Shown here piece after piece: positions 51,002-61,190 of a stretch of DNA of 64,000 nucleotides. A program made the position numbers and the translations under genes. The DNA is from Lachnospiraceae bacterium. Lineage in GTDB: Bacteria > Bacillota > Clostridia > Lachnospirales > Lachnospiraceae. The notes beneath the pieces are model-generated. The model ran no database searches and was not told the origin of the DNA. It saw only the letters and a program-made list of their open reading frames with translations. How positions within the stretch are numbered: the first letter of the stretch is position 1; each line of letters opens with the position of its first letter. The stretch is taken from NCBI GenBank assembly GCA_015057115.1, contig SVEZ01000009.1, positions 1 to 64,000 on the forward strand, given 5' to 3'.

Positions 51002-51952
51002 TTATTTACCATTATAATAATCTGCTCCCAGTTCCTGTAAGGAGGTGTTTAGCCCGGAACAGTAGCGGTTAAGGTTCAGGATGGTTTTCCCGGTGGAGCT
51101 TACCAGAAACAGGTCATAGCTGTCATCTTCTCTGGTGGTGCTGACGATGCCGTATGATTTGGATACTTCACAATAGTCGGAGGTGTCAAAATCTTCGTTG
51201 TTATAAGGCATGCGCTTTACTTTTCCGGTGGAACTGCTGATGCGGTAAATCTGATCTGCATGATTGTCTGCAGAGTACCAGCGGGAAAAATAGATGTCAC
51301 CGGTTCTACCTGAAACAATGGGATAGTAGCATTCCACATTTGTTCGCTTATATATCCGGGTGTATTTTCCCTTGCGGTATTTCCAGATTTCCGAGTGCCT
51401 GCCATCTCCCTGAACATAATACAGGGTCTTGCCATCCTTATTGTAGTAGGGCATGGAATGTTCCACATTTCCGGAGGTTAAACATCTGGTTTTTCCGGTG
51501 GATAGGTTATAGGTATAAAGCTGGGCATAGTCCTTCCCTTCTGGGCAGGATTTGAAGCAGATATAGCTGCCCTTTGGGGAAAACTTGGGATCTTCGTGGC
51601 GTCCTTCGTCAGAAGCAGTAAGATTTTTTAATTTTCCGGTTTCCAGATTATAAAGAAAAATATCCCACTGGTCCTTATGGGATATGCCCATAAAAGTGAT
51701 TTTCTTTCCATCCGGGGAGAACATGCCGTTCATGGCATGATGAACATGTTGAAACTTCTGGCTTAGGTTTGTCAGAGTTCCGGCAGAAAAATCATAAAGA
51801 TACAACTGGCTGTCTTCCGCATCGTAATTGGTGTAGCGGTGGAAAACCAGTTTTCCGGATAAGGCCGGGAGGCTACGGGCCTGAATGGGCTGTACCATGG
51901 AGAGGATAAACAACCCTGCCAGCAAAAATGAAAAGATTTTACGTCTGATCAT
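51002..51952 (-). CDS. exported TolB-like beta-propeller protein
   Basis: A 316-residue secreted protein. The signal peptide (about 1-26) is basic MIRRK, hydrophobic FSFLLAGLFILSMV, then ARS. The rest is about six PD40/TolB-type blades, shown by FSPDGKKITFMG, FSPKGSYICFKS and YYNKDGKTLYYVQ at intervals of about 45 residues. Such propellers bind proteins or peptides; no catalytic residues are seen. The ATG at 51952 has AAAGGAG; an upstream in-frame ATG lacks one. It is the first gene of a pair with the phosphopantetheinyl transferase. Confidence 0.82.
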   Translation of the reverse strand: MIRRKIFSFLLAGLFILSMVQPIQARSLPALSGKLVFHRYTNYDAEDSQLYLYDFSAGTLTNLSQKFQHVHHAMNGMFSPDGKKITFMGISHKDQWDIFLYNLETGKLKNLTASDEGRHEDPKFSPKGSYICFKSCPEGKDYAQLYTYNLSTGKTRCLTSGNVEHSMPYYNKDGKTLYYVQGDGRHSEIWKYRKGKYTRIYKRTNVECYYPIVSGRTGDIYFSRWYSADNHADQIYRISSSTGKVKRMPYNNEDFDTSDYCEVSKSYGIVSTTREDDSYDLFLVSSTGKTILNLNRYCSGLNTSLQELGADYYNGK

Positions 51953-51986
51953 AAGAGAACTCCTTTGCAAATACAATAAAAGAAAT

Positions 51987-52015
51987 AAAAGCAGCGGCGT
52001 TGAACCGCTGCTTTT
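51987..52015. terminator. bidirectional terminator
   Basis: Perfect 11-bp stem AAAAGCAGCGG / CCGCTGCTTTT with a seven-base loop. On the - strand it ends the chemoreceptor transcript ahead of the propeller gene. Confidence 0.88.
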
Positions 52016-52040
52016 ACTATATTATGTCAAGAGACAGCTA

Positions 52041-53744
52041 CTAGCTAATCTTAAACTGGCTAACCAGTTCGTTTAATGCATCAGACTGCTCGGATAATTC
52101 CTGAGATACAGCACTACTTTCTTCTGCAGTAGCGGTGTTGTCCTGAATTACGTTGCTAATCTGCTCAATGCCGTCACTGATTTCTTTCATACTGTGTGCC
52201 TGATTCTCAGCAATGTCACCGGTTTCCTGGATGATGGAAACTACGTCGTTAACGGAATTCTGAGCATTCATCATAGCTTCCTGAGTTTCTTTTACAACAC
52301 TGTTACCCTGAGATACTTCACGAAGGGCACCGTTGATAAGCTCCTGTGTATTCTGCGCTGCAGCGGAGGAATCGGAAGCTAACTTGCTGATTTCTTCTGC
52401 TACAACTGCGAAACCACGTCCTGCTTCTCCGGCTCTTGCAGCTTCGATGGAAGCATTTAAGGAAAGCAACTGTGTCTGGGAAGAAATTCCTTCAATTGCA
52501 TGAGCGATTTCTTCAATCTGCTTGGAAGCCTCATTAATGTTGTTCATGGCAACAGTTACCTGATTCATCTTCTCAGCACCGCGAGCCATGTCTTCCTGTA
52601 CCTGCAGAATCATCTTGCCACCCTTGTTAGCGGAGGCGGTCATGTTCTGAGTCATTTCGTTAACGCTCTGAACAGTTGCGGTTAACTCTTCAATGGCAGC
52701 AGCCTGGTCGGAAGCACCTTCCGCAAGGCCGGCAGCACCGTCACGCATGTTGCTCGCGCCGCTGTGAACCATACTTACGGATTCACTTACGTTGCCAAGA
52801 GCACCGGACATCTTGCTGGTAATATCATTTAATGCACCAAGGATTGGTTCGTAGTCACCAATGTAGTATTCCGGATGATCGGAACCATGGGTGAAGTCTC
52901 CGTCAGCAATACGCTCTAATGTTTCGGAGAGATCTCCGATAACCATATCCATTGCAGTGGTGGACTTGTCAAGGTCGCGGGCAAGTTCACCAAGCTCATC
53001 CTGTGCGTCGTAGGTAATGTTAATATGTAAGGAGCCTTCTGCCATGCTGGCTGCGGCATCTTTCAGTTCGTTAGCCGGAGCAGCAACTGCATGGGAAAGT
53101 TTCTTCTTCAAATCTACCAGGTACTGAATCAGAATAATAATGATAACAGCTGTAATAGCAAGGGCCGCAATAACGATGCCGATAATAATGGCATACATCT
53201 GAGAACCCTTGGCAGTAACCTCTGTGGAAACTGCTTTGAAATCGGAAGCAACTACATCGATTGCGGGATACAGGGTATCATTAAAATATTTAAAAATTTC
53301 AACATCTTCCACGGTGTTAAACATATTGTTAAGAGCGATACCTTTTTCCTGAACTACCTGAAGGTCTTCGGAAATCTTATTCAGATTTTGACTGCCACTA
53401 TACAGTTTTTTGAAGGCCGACAAGTTCGTATCGAAGTCTTCAAACTTCGACGCTGCGTTATCTAACTGCTCATTTCGAATGGCACCGTCTTTGGTGGAAA
53501 GTGCCCAAAGATACGCTTTGGAAAGAGCCTGAATATCAATTCGAATTTCTCCCTGTATTCGCTCCAACTGGTAATAGCGACCATAGATTGTCTGGATTCC
53601 GTAAAGGGAAGCCAAAGCAGTTATAACAAGTGAAACAATGGAAATTGCAAACATTACAATCAACTTCCGGAAGGTCTTATCAAACTTCTTTCGAAATGTA
53701 AATTGTTTCAATTCGTTTGCATTGACACGTATTGGTGATTTCAT
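52041..53744 (-). CDS. methyl-accepting chemotaxis protein with four-helix-bundle sensor
   Basis: A 567-residue receptor. After a 28-residue basic start, helix 1 spans about 29-51. The external ~135 residues form a helical 4HB_MCP-type sensor ([20 protein letters not shown]). Helix 2 is at about 188-210, then HAMP. The signalling tip is [20 protein letters not shown], slightly divergent from the other receptors here (Gln and Ser instead of Asn and Ala). The start has AGAGGATGACC. It is divergent from the hybrid kinase gene, with about 158 bases between the start codons. Confidence 0.92.
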   Translation of the reverse strand: MKSPIRVNANELKQFTFRKKFDKTFRKLIVMFAISIVSLVITALASLYGIQTIYGRYYQLERIQGEIRIDIQALSKAYLWALSTKDGAIRNEQLDNAASKFEDFDTNLSAFKKLYSGSQNLNKISEDLQVVQEKGIALNNMFNTVEDVEIFKYFNDTLYPAIDVVASDFKAVSTEVTAKGSQMYAIIIGIVIAALAITAVIIIILIQYLVDLKKKLSHAVAAPANELKDAAASMAEGSLHINITYDAQDELGELARDLDKSTTAMDMVIGDLSETLERIADGDFTHGSDHPEYYIGDYEPILGALNDITSKMSGALGNVSESVSMVHSGASNMRDGAAGLAEGASDQAAAIEELTATVQSVNEMTQNMTASANKGGKMILQVQEDMARGAEKMNQVTVAMNNINEASKQIEEIAHAIEGISSQTQLLSLNASIEAARAGEAGRGFAVVAEEISKLASDSSAAAQNTQELINGALREVSQGNSVVKETQEAMMNAQNSVNDVVSIIQETGDIAENQAHSMKEISDGIEQISNVIQDNTATAEESSAVSQELSEQSDALNELVSQFKIS

Positions 53745-53902
53745 AAGGTCATCCTCTTTCTTTTGTGTTTTTGCTTGACTTATCTGTCAACTCATTATAC
53801 AACTATTATAGGGCAAAGAAGGTTTTGAAAGCAAGTGTTTTGTGCCTGAAAAATCCCGAAAATTATGAAAAATTCGTGGTTTCGTTCAATAGGAGGTTAC
53901 AG

Positions 53903-56359
53903 ATGGAAAATCATCTTCAAAAACTGGGAATCGATATGTCAGAATTGCTTCCGGCGTTGTCTGTTGACTTTGCATCGATTTATATTGTGGATATTAAGGA
54001 GCGCAAGATGATTCCCTGTGCCGCCAATAATGCGATTGCGAAGCGCGAGCAGAGCATGGTGGAAAGTGAGCAGCGTTACGAACGGATTTTTGAAAAGTAC
54101 GCGGAGAAGTATATTCCGGAACAGGAGAGAGAAGGATTTTTAAAAGCACTCTCGATTGATGAAATTCAGAAGGAACTTCAAAAGAACGCCCGGTATAATT
54201 ATACCTTTCGGCGAAGAAGCTTGGACAACGAACCGGAGTTTTTGGAGATGCGGTTTTTGCGAATCGGTGATTCGGAAAACTTTGAAAAGGTGCTTTTAGC
54301 CTGTAGGATTATTCAACAGGAGATGGTGCAAATGGATTTGGAAACCAACGAAGAACTGAAGTTGGAAATTCAGGCGCAGAAAAATATTCTGTTGGAGCAG
54401 GAACAGGTGCTGCAGGCTATCAGTAAGATTTATGACAGCGTTTTTGCCGTGAATATTCCTACGGATACCTTCCGACAGATTCGAACCCTTCCTCAGTTGG
54501 AAGCTATTTTGAATATGCATACAAAAGCGTCGGAAGCGTTGGAAGAATTGACAGAGTTGACGATTATTCCGGAAGAAAGAGAAGAATTCCGGGAGTTTAT
54601 GAATCTTGAGAATATAAGACGCCGGCTTACAGGAAGTAACCATTTTTCTTATGATTATGAAGGAACCCTCACGGGTTGGTGCCGTATTAATGTAATTGTT
54701 ACAGACCGGAATGCCAGGGGGGAGGCAACGGACATTTTGCTTTGTGTCCAAGGAATCAATGAGGAACGTCGCCTGGCGGTAAAATACAGCAATACGGAAG
54801 AAAGTTACAAGACCCTTCATAAACTGATTCAGTCGGGTATGTGGAGCCTGGAGTTTGACAAAAAAGGAAAGAGAATACAGGCGCATTTAAGCAAGGAATT
54901 CTGCAATATGCTGGGCTATAAGAATCAGAAGGAGCTGGAACAGGTGAAGGAACCCTGGTTAGTGCTGATGCATCCGGATGACAAATCCCGGGTTACCAAG
55001 GCTTACCTTAAAGCCATGAATGATAAGCGGGGCAAGAACATCTTTGACGTGAAGTGTCGGATTATGACTCGCTATCAGGGCTATCGCTGGTTCCGTGCAG
55101 CCGGTCGCATTTCCCGCCGGCGGGATAATACTCCGTCCAGCTTTTATGGCATGTTTATGGATATTGATGAGGATGTAAAGCGTCTGGAAGTGGTGGAGCA
55201 GGCTAAAAATGCGGCGGAGGTTGCCAATAAGGCGAAATCCACGTTTTTATTCAATATGTCCCATGATATCCGGACGCCTATGAATGCAATCCTGGGATTT
55301 GCGGATCTGCTGGAAAAACATCTGGATGATAAAATAAAGCGTAAGGAGTACCTTGCCAATATCAAAACCTCCGGCAAATATCTGCTGGATTTGATTAATG
55401 AAGTTTTGGAAATGGCCCGCATTGAGAATGGAAAGGTATCCCTGGATGAAGAACCGTTTGCAGTGGATGATTTGGTAAAAGATATCCGGGTAGTGTTGGA
55501 TGAACAGTACCGGAAAAAGAAATTGCAGGTGGAGCGGGACATTGTGGTTTCCGATCCCTGTATTTATTGTGATGCAGTGAAGATTAAGGGCATTTACTTG
55601 AATATTTTAAGCAATGCCATCAAATATACGCCGGAGGGCGGCAGGATCAAAATTTCCATGCGGGAATACGCCGGAAGAAGTGCAGAATACGGCATTTATG
55701 AGACAACCGTGGAGGATACGGGTATCGGCATTTCTGCGGAATATCTGCCTCATATTTTCGACAGCTTTTCCAGAGAACGGACGGTTACCGAGAATAAGGT
55801 GGTGGGAACCGGTCTGGGCATGGGAATTGTAAAAAAATACGTGGATCTTATGGGAGGCAACATCTCCGTGGAAAGTGAGCTGGGAAAAGGAACGAAGGTT
55901 ACGGTACAGCTCGAGCACCACATTGCGGAACCTTACGAGACCGAGCCGGAACCTCATAGCGAATTATCTGCTGATTTTGTGGCAGGAAAGCGGATTCTTC
56001 TTGCGGAGGACAATGAGTTGAACCGCGAAATTGCGGAAGAAATTCTCCATGAAGTAGGGTTCTCCGTGGATTCAGCGGAGGACGGAATCCAATGTGTGGA
56101 TAAGGTGTTAAAAGCGGAACCGGGGTATTACGATTTGATTTTGATGGATGTGCAGATGCCGAATATGGATGGCTTGAAAGCCACCAGGGTAATTCGGAAA
56201 ATGGAAGATAAAAAGCGGGCATCCGTCCCCATTGTGGCAATGACGGCCAATGTATTCGAAGAAGATAAGAAAAAGGCCATGAAGGCGGGAATGGATGGTT
56301 TTGTGGGAAAACCCATCGAGATTCCGAAGCTTTTGGATGTGATGCACCGATTGTTATAG
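53903..56359 (+). CDS. soluble PAS-containing hybrid histidine kinase
   Basis: An 818-residue cytoplasmic kinase with no membrane helices. The N-terminal ~320 residues contain two weak PAS- or GAF-like units separated by a coiled coil. A clear PAS/PAC unit lies at about 330-440 ([27 protein letters not shown]). HisKA has phosphoacceptor His near 454 ([12 protein letters not shown]). HATPase has N-box [15 protein letters not shown]1 DTGIGIS and G2 [11 protein letters not shown]-terminal receiver (about 695-815) has Asp near 748 ([12 protein letters not shown]). The phosphate would pass to an unlinked HPt protein or stay internal. AGGAGG precedes the ATG at 53903. Confidence 0.9.
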   Translation: MENHLQKLGIDMSELLPALSVDFASIYIVDIKERKMIPCAANNAIAKREQSMVESEQRYERIFEKYAEKYIPEQEREGFLKALSIDEIQKELQKNARYNYTFRRRSLDNEPEFLEMRFLRIGDSENFEKVLLACRIIQQEMVQMDLETNEELKLEIQAQKNILLEQEQVLQAISKIYDSVFAVNIPTDTFRQIRTLPQLEAILNMHTKASEALEELTELTIIPEEREEFREFMNLENIRRRLTGSNHFSYDYEGTLTGWCRINVIVTDRNARGEATDILLCVQGINEERRLAVKYSNTEESYKTLHKLIQSGMWSLEFDKKGKRIQAHLSKEFCNMLGYKNQKELEQVKEPWLVLMHPDDKSRVTKAYLKAMNDKRGKNIFDVKCRIMTRYQGYRWFRAAGRISRRRDNTPSSFYGMFMDIDEDVKRLEVVEQAKNAAEVANKAKSTFLFNMSHDIRTPMNAILGFADLLEKHLDDKIKRKEYLANIKTSGKYLLDLINEVLEMARIENGKVSLDEEPFAVDDLVKDIRVVLDEQYRKKKLQVERDIVVSDPCIYCDAVKIKGIYLNILSNAIKYTPEGGRIKISMREYAGRSAEYGIYETTVEDTGIGISAEYLPHIFDSFSRERTVTENKVVGTGLGMGIVKKYVDLMGGNISVESELGKGTKVTVQLEHHIAEPYETEPEPHSELSADFVAGKRILLAEDNELNREIAEEILHEVGFSVDSAEDGIQCVDKVLKAEPGYYDLILMDVQMPNMDGLKATRVIRKMEDKKRASVPIVAMTANVFEEDKKKAMKAGMDGFVGKPIEIPKLLDVMHRLL

Positions 56360-56417
56360 CGTGCATATTTCACATGCCTCGGGGAGATACTAAAGGGAAG
56401 AAACGAAGGAGCAAAAT

Positions 56418-57797
56418 ATGGACGAGCGAGAACGGAAGCAGGCTGCCCAGTATCGAAAGATGACGGAGCAGCCTGTTGGAAAGCTGGTGGCTACGCTGGC
56501 GATACCGACTATCTTAAGTATGCTGATCAGCAATTTTTATAACATGGTGGACACCGCTTTTGTAGGCGAATTGGGAACTTCAGCCAGCGGAGCGGTGGGA
56601 ATTGTATTTGGATATATGGCAATTTTGCAGGCCATCGGATTTATGTGTGGGCAGGGTGCCGGAAGCACCATGTCGCGAAAATTGGGAAATAAAGATATCG
56701 AGGGAGCCAACCGGTATACATCTACCGGATTTTTTATGTCGTTGACTTTGGGGGCTATTATCGGAGTGTTGAGTATGTTCTTTTTGACGCCCCTGATATT
56801 TTTACTGGGAAGTACCAGTACAATTGCGGTTTACGCCAAGCAGTATATCCGCTTCATTATTGTGGCGGCGCCCTTTCAGACCAGTTCCCTTACTATGAAT
56901 AATCTTTTACGATACGAGGGAAAAGCAAAGCTGGGAATGATTGGTCTGATGACCGGAGCTGTCTTAAATATCTGCGGGGATGCGTTGTTTATGAAGGTTT
57001 TGCATATGGGAGTGTATGGAGCGGGATTATCTACCATGCTGACTCAGATTATCAGCTTCTGCATACTGGTATATATGTTTTTGTCGGGTAAAACCCAGAC
57101 CGTCCTTTCAAGACGGCAGGTTTCAAAGAAAATATCCGATTATTTCAATATTGTGGCAACGGGATTTCCAAGTTTGTTGCGACAGGCGTTAAACAGTATT
57201 TCCACCATGCTTTTAAACGGAAATGCCAGCATGTATGGAGATGCGGCAGTGGCAGCCATGTCCATAGCCTCCAGAGTGGGATTTTTTGCCATGTCTGTGG
57301 GACTTGGAATCGGACAGGGCTTTCAGCCTGTCAGCAGCTTTAACTATGGTGCCCGCAAGTTTGACCGTGTAAAAAAAGCCTACTGGTTTACCCTGGGCTT
57401 ATCGGAAACCTTACTTTTTATAGGTGTAGTGCCCATCTTTTTCCTGGCAGAGCCGGTGGTAAGAATTTTCCGGGATGATCCTCAGGTAATCTTGTACGGA
57501 ACCAGAGCGTTGAAGCTTCACCTGGTGGCGCTTTTATTTGTACCTCTGTCCATGATTACGGAAATGGGATTTCAAAGTACCGGGCAGCGGCTGCTTTCGT
57601 CCATCACTTCATCCATGCGAAGCGGTGTTATTATGATTCCGTCGCTATTGATTTTATCAAAGCTTCGGGGAATGAATGGTATTATGGAAGCGCAGCCGGC
57701 GGCCTATGTTATTACATTTTTCATCTGCATTATTTTCAGCAGAGTTTTTTTGAAAAGTGTGACACCCCATCAGTCCGCATCAAAATCTACGGTATAG
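56418..57797 (+). CDS. MATE-family efflux transporter (second copy)
   Basis: A 459-residue, 12-helix MATE transporter of the DinF-like branch: MTEQPVGKLVATLAIPTILS, NMVDTAFVGELGTSASGAVG. It is clearly diverged from the MATE protein at 42166, so not a recent duplicate. It would extrude organic cations using an ion gradient. AACGAAGGAGC precedes the ATG. It follows the hybrid kinase gene by about 58 bases and may share its transcript. Its last 28 bases overlap a small gene on the opposite strand. Confidence 0.9.
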   Translation: MDERERKQAAQYRKMTEQPVGKLVATLAIPTILSMLISNFYNMVDTAFVGELGTSASGAVGIVFGYMAILQAIGFMCGQGAGSTMSRKLGNKDIEGANRYTSTGFFMSLTLGAIIGVLSMFFLTPLIFLLGSTSTIAVYAKQYIRFIIVAAPFQTSSLTMNNLLRYEGKAKLGMIGLMTGAVLNICGDALFMKVLHMGVYGAGLSTMLTQIISFCILVYMFLSGKTQTVLSRRQVSKKISDYFNIVATGFPSLLRQALNSISTMLLNGNASMYGDAAVAAMSIASRVGFFAMSVGLGIGQGFQPVSSFNYGARKFDRVKKAYWFTLGLSETLLFIGVVPIFFLAEPVVRIFRDDPQVILYGTRALKLHLVALLFVPLSMITEMGFQSTGQRLLSSITSSMRSGVIMIPSLLILSKLRGMNGIMEAQPAAYVITFFICIIFSRVFLKSVTPHQSASKSTV

Positions 57798-58030
57798 GTG
57801 CCTTCCGGGGCGGTAATGGTAAGAACTCCAAGGTTAAAATCCTCATCCCGGATGGTGATATGATATTCGAAGGTGACATCTTCTTCAAATTTGGAAAGAA
57901 GGAGATAGTCACCGTTTTCTTTACCGTCAATCTGGTCACAGATGTCGTCGTATACATCGGCACCGCTTATGGGGCGCTTGTAGCCGGCGGCCTTAATTTT
58001 TGCTTCAATTGCTTCGTATAATTCGTTCAT
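57770..58030 (-). CDS. 86-residue acidic protein of unknown function
   Basis: A small soluble, acidic protein: MNELYEAIEAKIKAAGYKRP, then a beta-rich half (FEYHITIRDEDFNLGVLTIT) ending VDFDAD. I do not recognise the family. GAAAGGAATC precedes the ATG at 58030; a longer in-frame reading to 58234 is rejected for lack of a ribosome site. It converges on, and overlaps by 28 bases, the 3' end of the MATE gene, so antisense interference between the two is possible. Confidence 0.65.
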   Translation of the reverse strand: MNELYEAIEAKIKAAGYKRPISGADVYDDICDQIDGKENGDYLLLSKFEEDVTFEYHITIRDEDFNLGVLTITAPEGTYTVDFDAD

Positions 58031-58135
58031 ATGAGATTCCTTTCTTTGAGACCGTGTATAGCCACGGTCGTGAAATAATTCGCTGTCAACATCATAAGAA
58101 ATTTGTGTGAAAAATGCAAGGGGAAGTTGATTGCC

Positions 58136-58164
58136 TTGCGAAGCCATGTCGGATGGAGTATACT
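58136..58164 (+). promoter_or_regulatory. promoter of the aldo/keto reductase-glycerate kinase pair
   Basis: TTGCGA (58136-58141), a 17-bp spacer and TATACT (58159-58164). Confidence 0.6.
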
Positions 58165-58218
58165 GTAAAGTACCGAGAATGAAAAAGGGCTGGGATTGCC
58201 CAAAAAGGAGTAAAGGAT

Positions 58219-59226
58219 ATGGAATACAATACATTAGGAAAAACAGGACTTAAAATTTCAAAATTGGGATTCGGAGGAATTCCCATCCAGAAAAGCAATG
58301 AAGAAGATGTTCGTAAGTTGTTTCAGGTACTGATTCGCGAGGGTATTAACTACATTGATACCGCTAAGGGCTACACTGTCAGCGAGAAATTTATCGGATA
58401 TGCTATGGAAGGATATCGGGACAAATTTATTTTGGCAACCAAGAGTATGTCCAGAGATTATGAAGGCATGAAGAAGGACATTACCACCAGTTTTGAAGCT
58501 CTTCGAACAGATTATATTGATTTGTACCAGGTACACAATCCAAGTATGGAGCAGCTGGACAAAGTTCTCTCCGAGGATGGCGCTTTAAAGGCTTTGCAGG
58601 AAGCCAAGGCAGAAGGCAAGATTGGTCACATTGGAATTACCGCTCATTCTACAGAAGTTTTTGAAAGAGCATTGGGACTTGATTGGGTGGAAACCATTAT
58701 GTTCCCGTATAACCTGGTGGAACAGCAGGCAGTAGACCTGATTCAGAAATGTAAAGATAAAAATATCGGTTTTATCGCGATGAAACCATTGGCCGGAGGC
58801 GCTATTGAAGATGCAACTTTGGCACTTCGCTACATTAATCAGAATGACGCAGTTAGTGTGGTAATTCCGGGTATGGCTGAGGAAAAAGAGGTTTTGGAAA
58901 ACCGGGCGGCTATTGAAAATACAGCCCCCTTATCTGCCGAAGAAGAGGAAAAGGTTAAAAAAATCCGTAAGCAGCTGGGCAACCAGTTCTGCAGAAGATG
59001 TAACTACTGTGCGCCATGTACTGTGGGCATCAGTATTCCCAATGTATTTTTGTTCGCAGGATATTTGGAACGCTATGATTTGGCTGATTGGGCAAAGAAT
59101 CGTTACAGCACCCTGGCAGTGAAAGCTTCTGCCTGTGTAGAATGCGGTGCTTGCGAGACACGTTGTCCGTATAATCTGCCAATCCGCGAAATGTTAAAGA
59201 AATGTGCGAGTGAGTTCGGAGAATAA
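58219..59226 (+). CDS. aldo/keto reductase with C-terminal ferredoxin domain
   Basis: A 335-residue protein. The aldo/keto reductase barrel (about 1-270) holds the catalytic tetrad: Asp and Tyr in IDTAKGYTVSE, Lys in LATKSMS, His in YQVHNPS. The C-terminal ~65 residues bear two cysteine clusters (CRRCNYCAPCTVG and CVECGACETRCPYNLP), giving a 2[4Fe-4S] ferredoxin module. This class (also in anaerobes and archaea) may take electrons from or give them to ferredoxin instead of NADPH alone. The substrate is unknown. AAAAGGAGTAAAGG precedes the ATG. Four bases separate it from the glycerate kinase gene, which suggests a related carbon route. Confidence 0.9.
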   Translation: MEYNTLGKTGLKISKLGFGGIPIQKSNEEDVRKLFQVLIREGINYIDTAKGYTVSEKFIGYAMEGYRDKFILATKSMSRDYEGMKKDITTSFEALRTDYIDLYQVHNPSMEQLDKVLSEDGALKALQEAKAEGKIGHIGITAHSTEVFERALGLDWVETIMFPYNLVEQQAVDLIQKCKDKNIGFIAMKPLAGGAIEDATLALRYINQNDAVSVVIPGMAEEKEVLENRAAIENTAPLSAEEEEKVKKIRKQLGNQFCRRCNYCAPCTVGISIPNVFLFAGYLERYDLADWAKNRYSTLAVKASACVECGACETRCPYNLPIREMLKKCASEFGE

Positions 59227-59230
59227 GCCT

Positions 59231-60367
59231 ATGAAAATTGTGATTGCAATGGATTCATTTAAGGGAAGTCTAAGTTCCTTACAGGCCGGCCGTGCTGTAC
59301 TGCGTGGAATCCGGCGTTTGTATCCGGATGAGGAGGTAGTGGTAAGACCATTGGCTGACGGCGGCGAAGGAACGGTGGAAGCTTTGACTCTGGGAATGCG
59401 GGGACATTTGGAAACCCTTCAGGTTACGGGACCTTTGGGAGAGCCGGTAAATGCCACCTATGGTATTTTGGGAGACCGGAATACTGCCATTATTGAGATT
59501 TCTCAGGCAGCAGGAATCACTTTAGTGGAACCCGGAAAACGGAATCCTATGTATACCACAACCTACGGTGTAGGAGAACTCATTGTGGATGCCATTCAGA
59601 ATAACTGCCGCCATTTTATTATTGGTTTGGGAGGCAGTGCCACCAATGACGGAGGCGCGGGTATGCTTGCGGCATTGGGATTTGATTTGTTGGATGAGAA
59701 TGGAAAACCGATTCCTTTTGGAGCAGAAGGTTTAGCGTTGCTTCGGGAAATTCGGGCTGACCGAGTGATTCCAGAACTTTCCGAATGCGAGTTTCGGATT
59801 GCCTGCGATGTAAATAATCCCCTGTGTGGAGAACAGGGGGCAAGCTACATTTTTGCCCCACAAAAAGGTGCGGACAAAGAAAGCATCCTTCGGATGGATC
59901 AATGGTTAAAGGACTATGCGGCACTTGCGGCATTATCGTTTCCGAAAGCTGACCGATTACGACCTGGAACCGGAGCAGCAGGAGGACTTGGATTTGCATT
60001 TTTAACCTTTATGAATGCAGAACTTCAGTCCGGAATTGAAATTGTGCTGGATGAAACTGGATTAGAGGAATTTATTAAGGATGCCGACCTTGTTATTACC
60101 GGTGAGGGCTGTTTGGACGGACAGACCGTAATGGGAAAAGCGCCAATTGGAGTTGCTCGCCTTGGTAAGAAACATGGAAAGCGGGTTATTGCTTTTGGCG
60201 GCTCCGTTACAGAGGATGCGCGGTATTGCCACGCCCAGGGAATTGATGCCTTGTTTTCCATCACTCCCGGACCCATGAATTTAAGCTATGCCATGCAGCC
60301 GGAAGTGGCACGAAAGAATCTGGCTATGGCAGCCGAACAGGTAATGCGATTGTTGAAAGATGAATAG
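59231..60367 (+). CDS. glycerate kinase (GlxK/GarK type)
   Basis: A 378-residue kinase of the GCK family, giving 2-phosphoglycerate (typical of this class) from D-glycerate and ATP. Landmarks are IAMDSFKGSLSS at the start, PLADGGEGTVEAL, GLGGSATNDGGAGMLAALGF and VITGEGCLDGQTVMGKAP. The length fits the family (about 375-385). It is co-transcribed with the upstream reductase, which could supply glycerate, for example by reducing hydroxypyruvate or tartronate semialdehyde; this link is inference. The GTG/ATG-type alternatives upstream overlap the previous gene and lack a ribosome site. A strong terminator follows. Confidence 0.93.
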   Translation: MKIVIAMDSFKGSLSSLQAGRAVLRGIRRLYPDEEVVVRPLADGGEGTVEALTLGMRGHLETLQVTGPLGEPVNATYGILGDRNTAIIEISQAAGITLVEPGKRNPMYTTTYGVGELIVDAIQNNCRHFIIGLGGSATNDGGAGMLAALGFDLLDENGKPIPFGAEGLALLREIRADRVIPELSECEFRIACDVNNPLCGEQGASYIFAPQKGADKESILRMDQWLKDYAALAALSFPKADRLRPGTGAAGGLGFAFLTFMNAELQSGIEIVLDETGLEEFIKDADLVITGEGCLDGQTVMGKAPIGVARLGKKHGKRVIAFGGSVTEDARYCHAQGIDALFSITPGPMNLSYAMQPEVARKNLAMAAEQVMRLLKDE

Positions 60368-60380
60368 ATGAATAGATGGG

Positions 60381-60410
60381 AAGCACCTGCCGAAAGGTAG
60401 GTGCTTTTTT
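60381..60410 (+). terminator. glycerate kinase terminator
   Basis: AAGCACCTGCC / GGTAGGTGCTT stem with a GAAA loop and a T run. Confidence 0.9.
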
Positions 60411-60917
60411 GTGTGGGAGTGGATGCTGGGGGATTGAATTCTGCGATGGAGTGGGACGACGGAGGCGGAGCCGGCGGTATGTGTGAAATTTGATGCTTTG
60501 CTGGCGAGGGCTGTGGGGGGAGCGAGGATGGGAATAGGCGATTTGTGTGAAATTTGATGCTGTGTTGGCGAGGGATGTTGCGGAGCTGGGGCTGGAATAG
60601 GCGCTTGGTGTGAAAAAGATAATGTGGGCGCCTATCTTCTGAAAAATCTCGCCAGAGAAAGAGGTAAAATTGTGAATGGCGCCGATGGAAAAATGTTGCC
60701 TCGGCGATTTGAGAGTGTGGTGGTTGCGTAGAGCCGAGGGTTTCGGGTTTAAATCGGCGCCGGCATATGGAATTTCACACTTGCCGACGAGTGCCTGAAA
60801 AAAAGTAGGCGAAAGGGTGGGGAGATGGCGGATTTCCGCCGAGTGGTAGTATGATTTGTGTGAGATTGGATGGCGACGTAATGTTCTTAATAGCCGGAAA
60901 GACATGTGGGATGAAAA
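60411..60917. repeat. G-rich intergenic region with ~64-bp tandem and inverted repeats
   Basis: No gene is seen in this ~500-bp stretch. Units of 64 and 63 bp begin with GGCG at 60473, 60537 and 60600, each followed by GTGTGAAATTTGATGCT or a decayed version, then TGGCGAGGG and a G-rich tail ending GGAATA. An inverted copy, AATTTCACAC, is at 60771-60780. ATAGGCGC (60598-60605) can pair with GCGCCTAT (60628-60635). A long reading frame on the - strand is low complexity (Ser, Pro, His, Arg) and has no ribosome site. Confidence 0.6.
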
Positions 60918-60945
60918 TTGACATTTTAGGAAAATATGGTATACT
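60918..60945 (+). promoter_or_regulatory. antitoxin RNA promoter
   Basis: TTGACA (60918-60923), a 16-bp spacer and TATACT (60940-60945); both boxes are near consensus. Transcription should begin near 60952, directly before the direct repeat. Confidence 0.75.
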
Positions 60946-60953
60946 ATACATAA

Positions 60954-60983
60954 ATAAGAGCCACCGCGATAGACGGTTGGTTC
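60954..60983 (+). repeat. direct repeats DRa/DRb in the antitoxin RNA
   Basis: DRa ATAAGAGCCACC (60954-60965) and DRb CGGTTGGTTC (60974-60983), eight bases apart. In the toxin transcript the same elements are 13 bases apart at 61251-61240 and 61226-61217. Confidence 0.8.
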
Positions 60984-60996
60984 ACATAAGTGTAGT

Positions 60997-61048
60997 GCGA
61001 AAAGCAGCTGTTACTCTATTTGTGGACGCGAGGGCGGCTGCTTTTTGC
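60997..61048. terminator. shared bidirectional terminator of the type I locus
   Basis: Twelve-base arms GCGAAAAGCAGC (60997-61008) and GCTGCTTTTTGC (61037-61048) pair with one G-T. Each strand has a T run on its 3' side. The loop holds the last codons and stop of the toxin gene. Confidence 0.8.
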
Positions 61049-61135
61049 ATGTCTATAACCGAATGCGTAGCCAATCTGGAACACTGTGATGCACAGCGTA
61101 AAGATTGACACTAAATCCGAAAATGAAACTTGCAT
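61016..61135 (-). CDS. 39-residue hydrophobic peptide, putative Fst/holin-like type I toxin
   Basis: A one-helix membrane peptide: MQVSFSDLVS, hydrophobic core through IFTLCITVFQIGYAFGY, then a basic tail (RHAKSSRPRVHK). Size, single helix and charged C-terminus match Fst/Ldr and holin-like type I toxins, which damage the membrane when overmade. The ATG at 61135 is chosen because GGGGG lies seven bases upstream; the ATG at 61141 is too close. The stop codon lies inside the terminator loop. The mRNA would start near 61251 from a good promoter and run toward the antitoxin RNA. The leader contains DRa, DRb and a hairpin that may hold translation off. Confidence 0.75.
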   Translation of the reverse strand: MQVSFSDLVSIFTLCITVFQIGYAFGYRHAKSSRPRVHK

Positions 61136-61190
61136 CGGCATTCCCCCTTTCTTAGAAAATCATAACAAAGTCATGAAAATCCCATGTATT

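Larger units (their letters stand above)
60952..61048 (+). ncRNA. putative antitoxin RNA (RNA II) of a par/Fst-type locus
   Basis: A predicted ~97-nt RNA from the promoter at 60918 to the hairpin at 60997-61048. It carries no credible reading frame. Its 5' end holds ATAAGAGCCACC and CGGTTGGTTC, which recur at the 5' end of the convergent toxin mRNA, and its 3' end is complementary to the toxin mRNA's 3' end. These are the two interaction regions of par-type antitoxin RNAs. Confidence 0.65.

Noticed and set aside
60324..60905. 193-codon frame on the - strand
   Set aside because: Low-complexity Ser/Pro/His/Arg composition produced by the G-rich repeat; it has no ribosome site and overlaps the glycerate kinase terminator.
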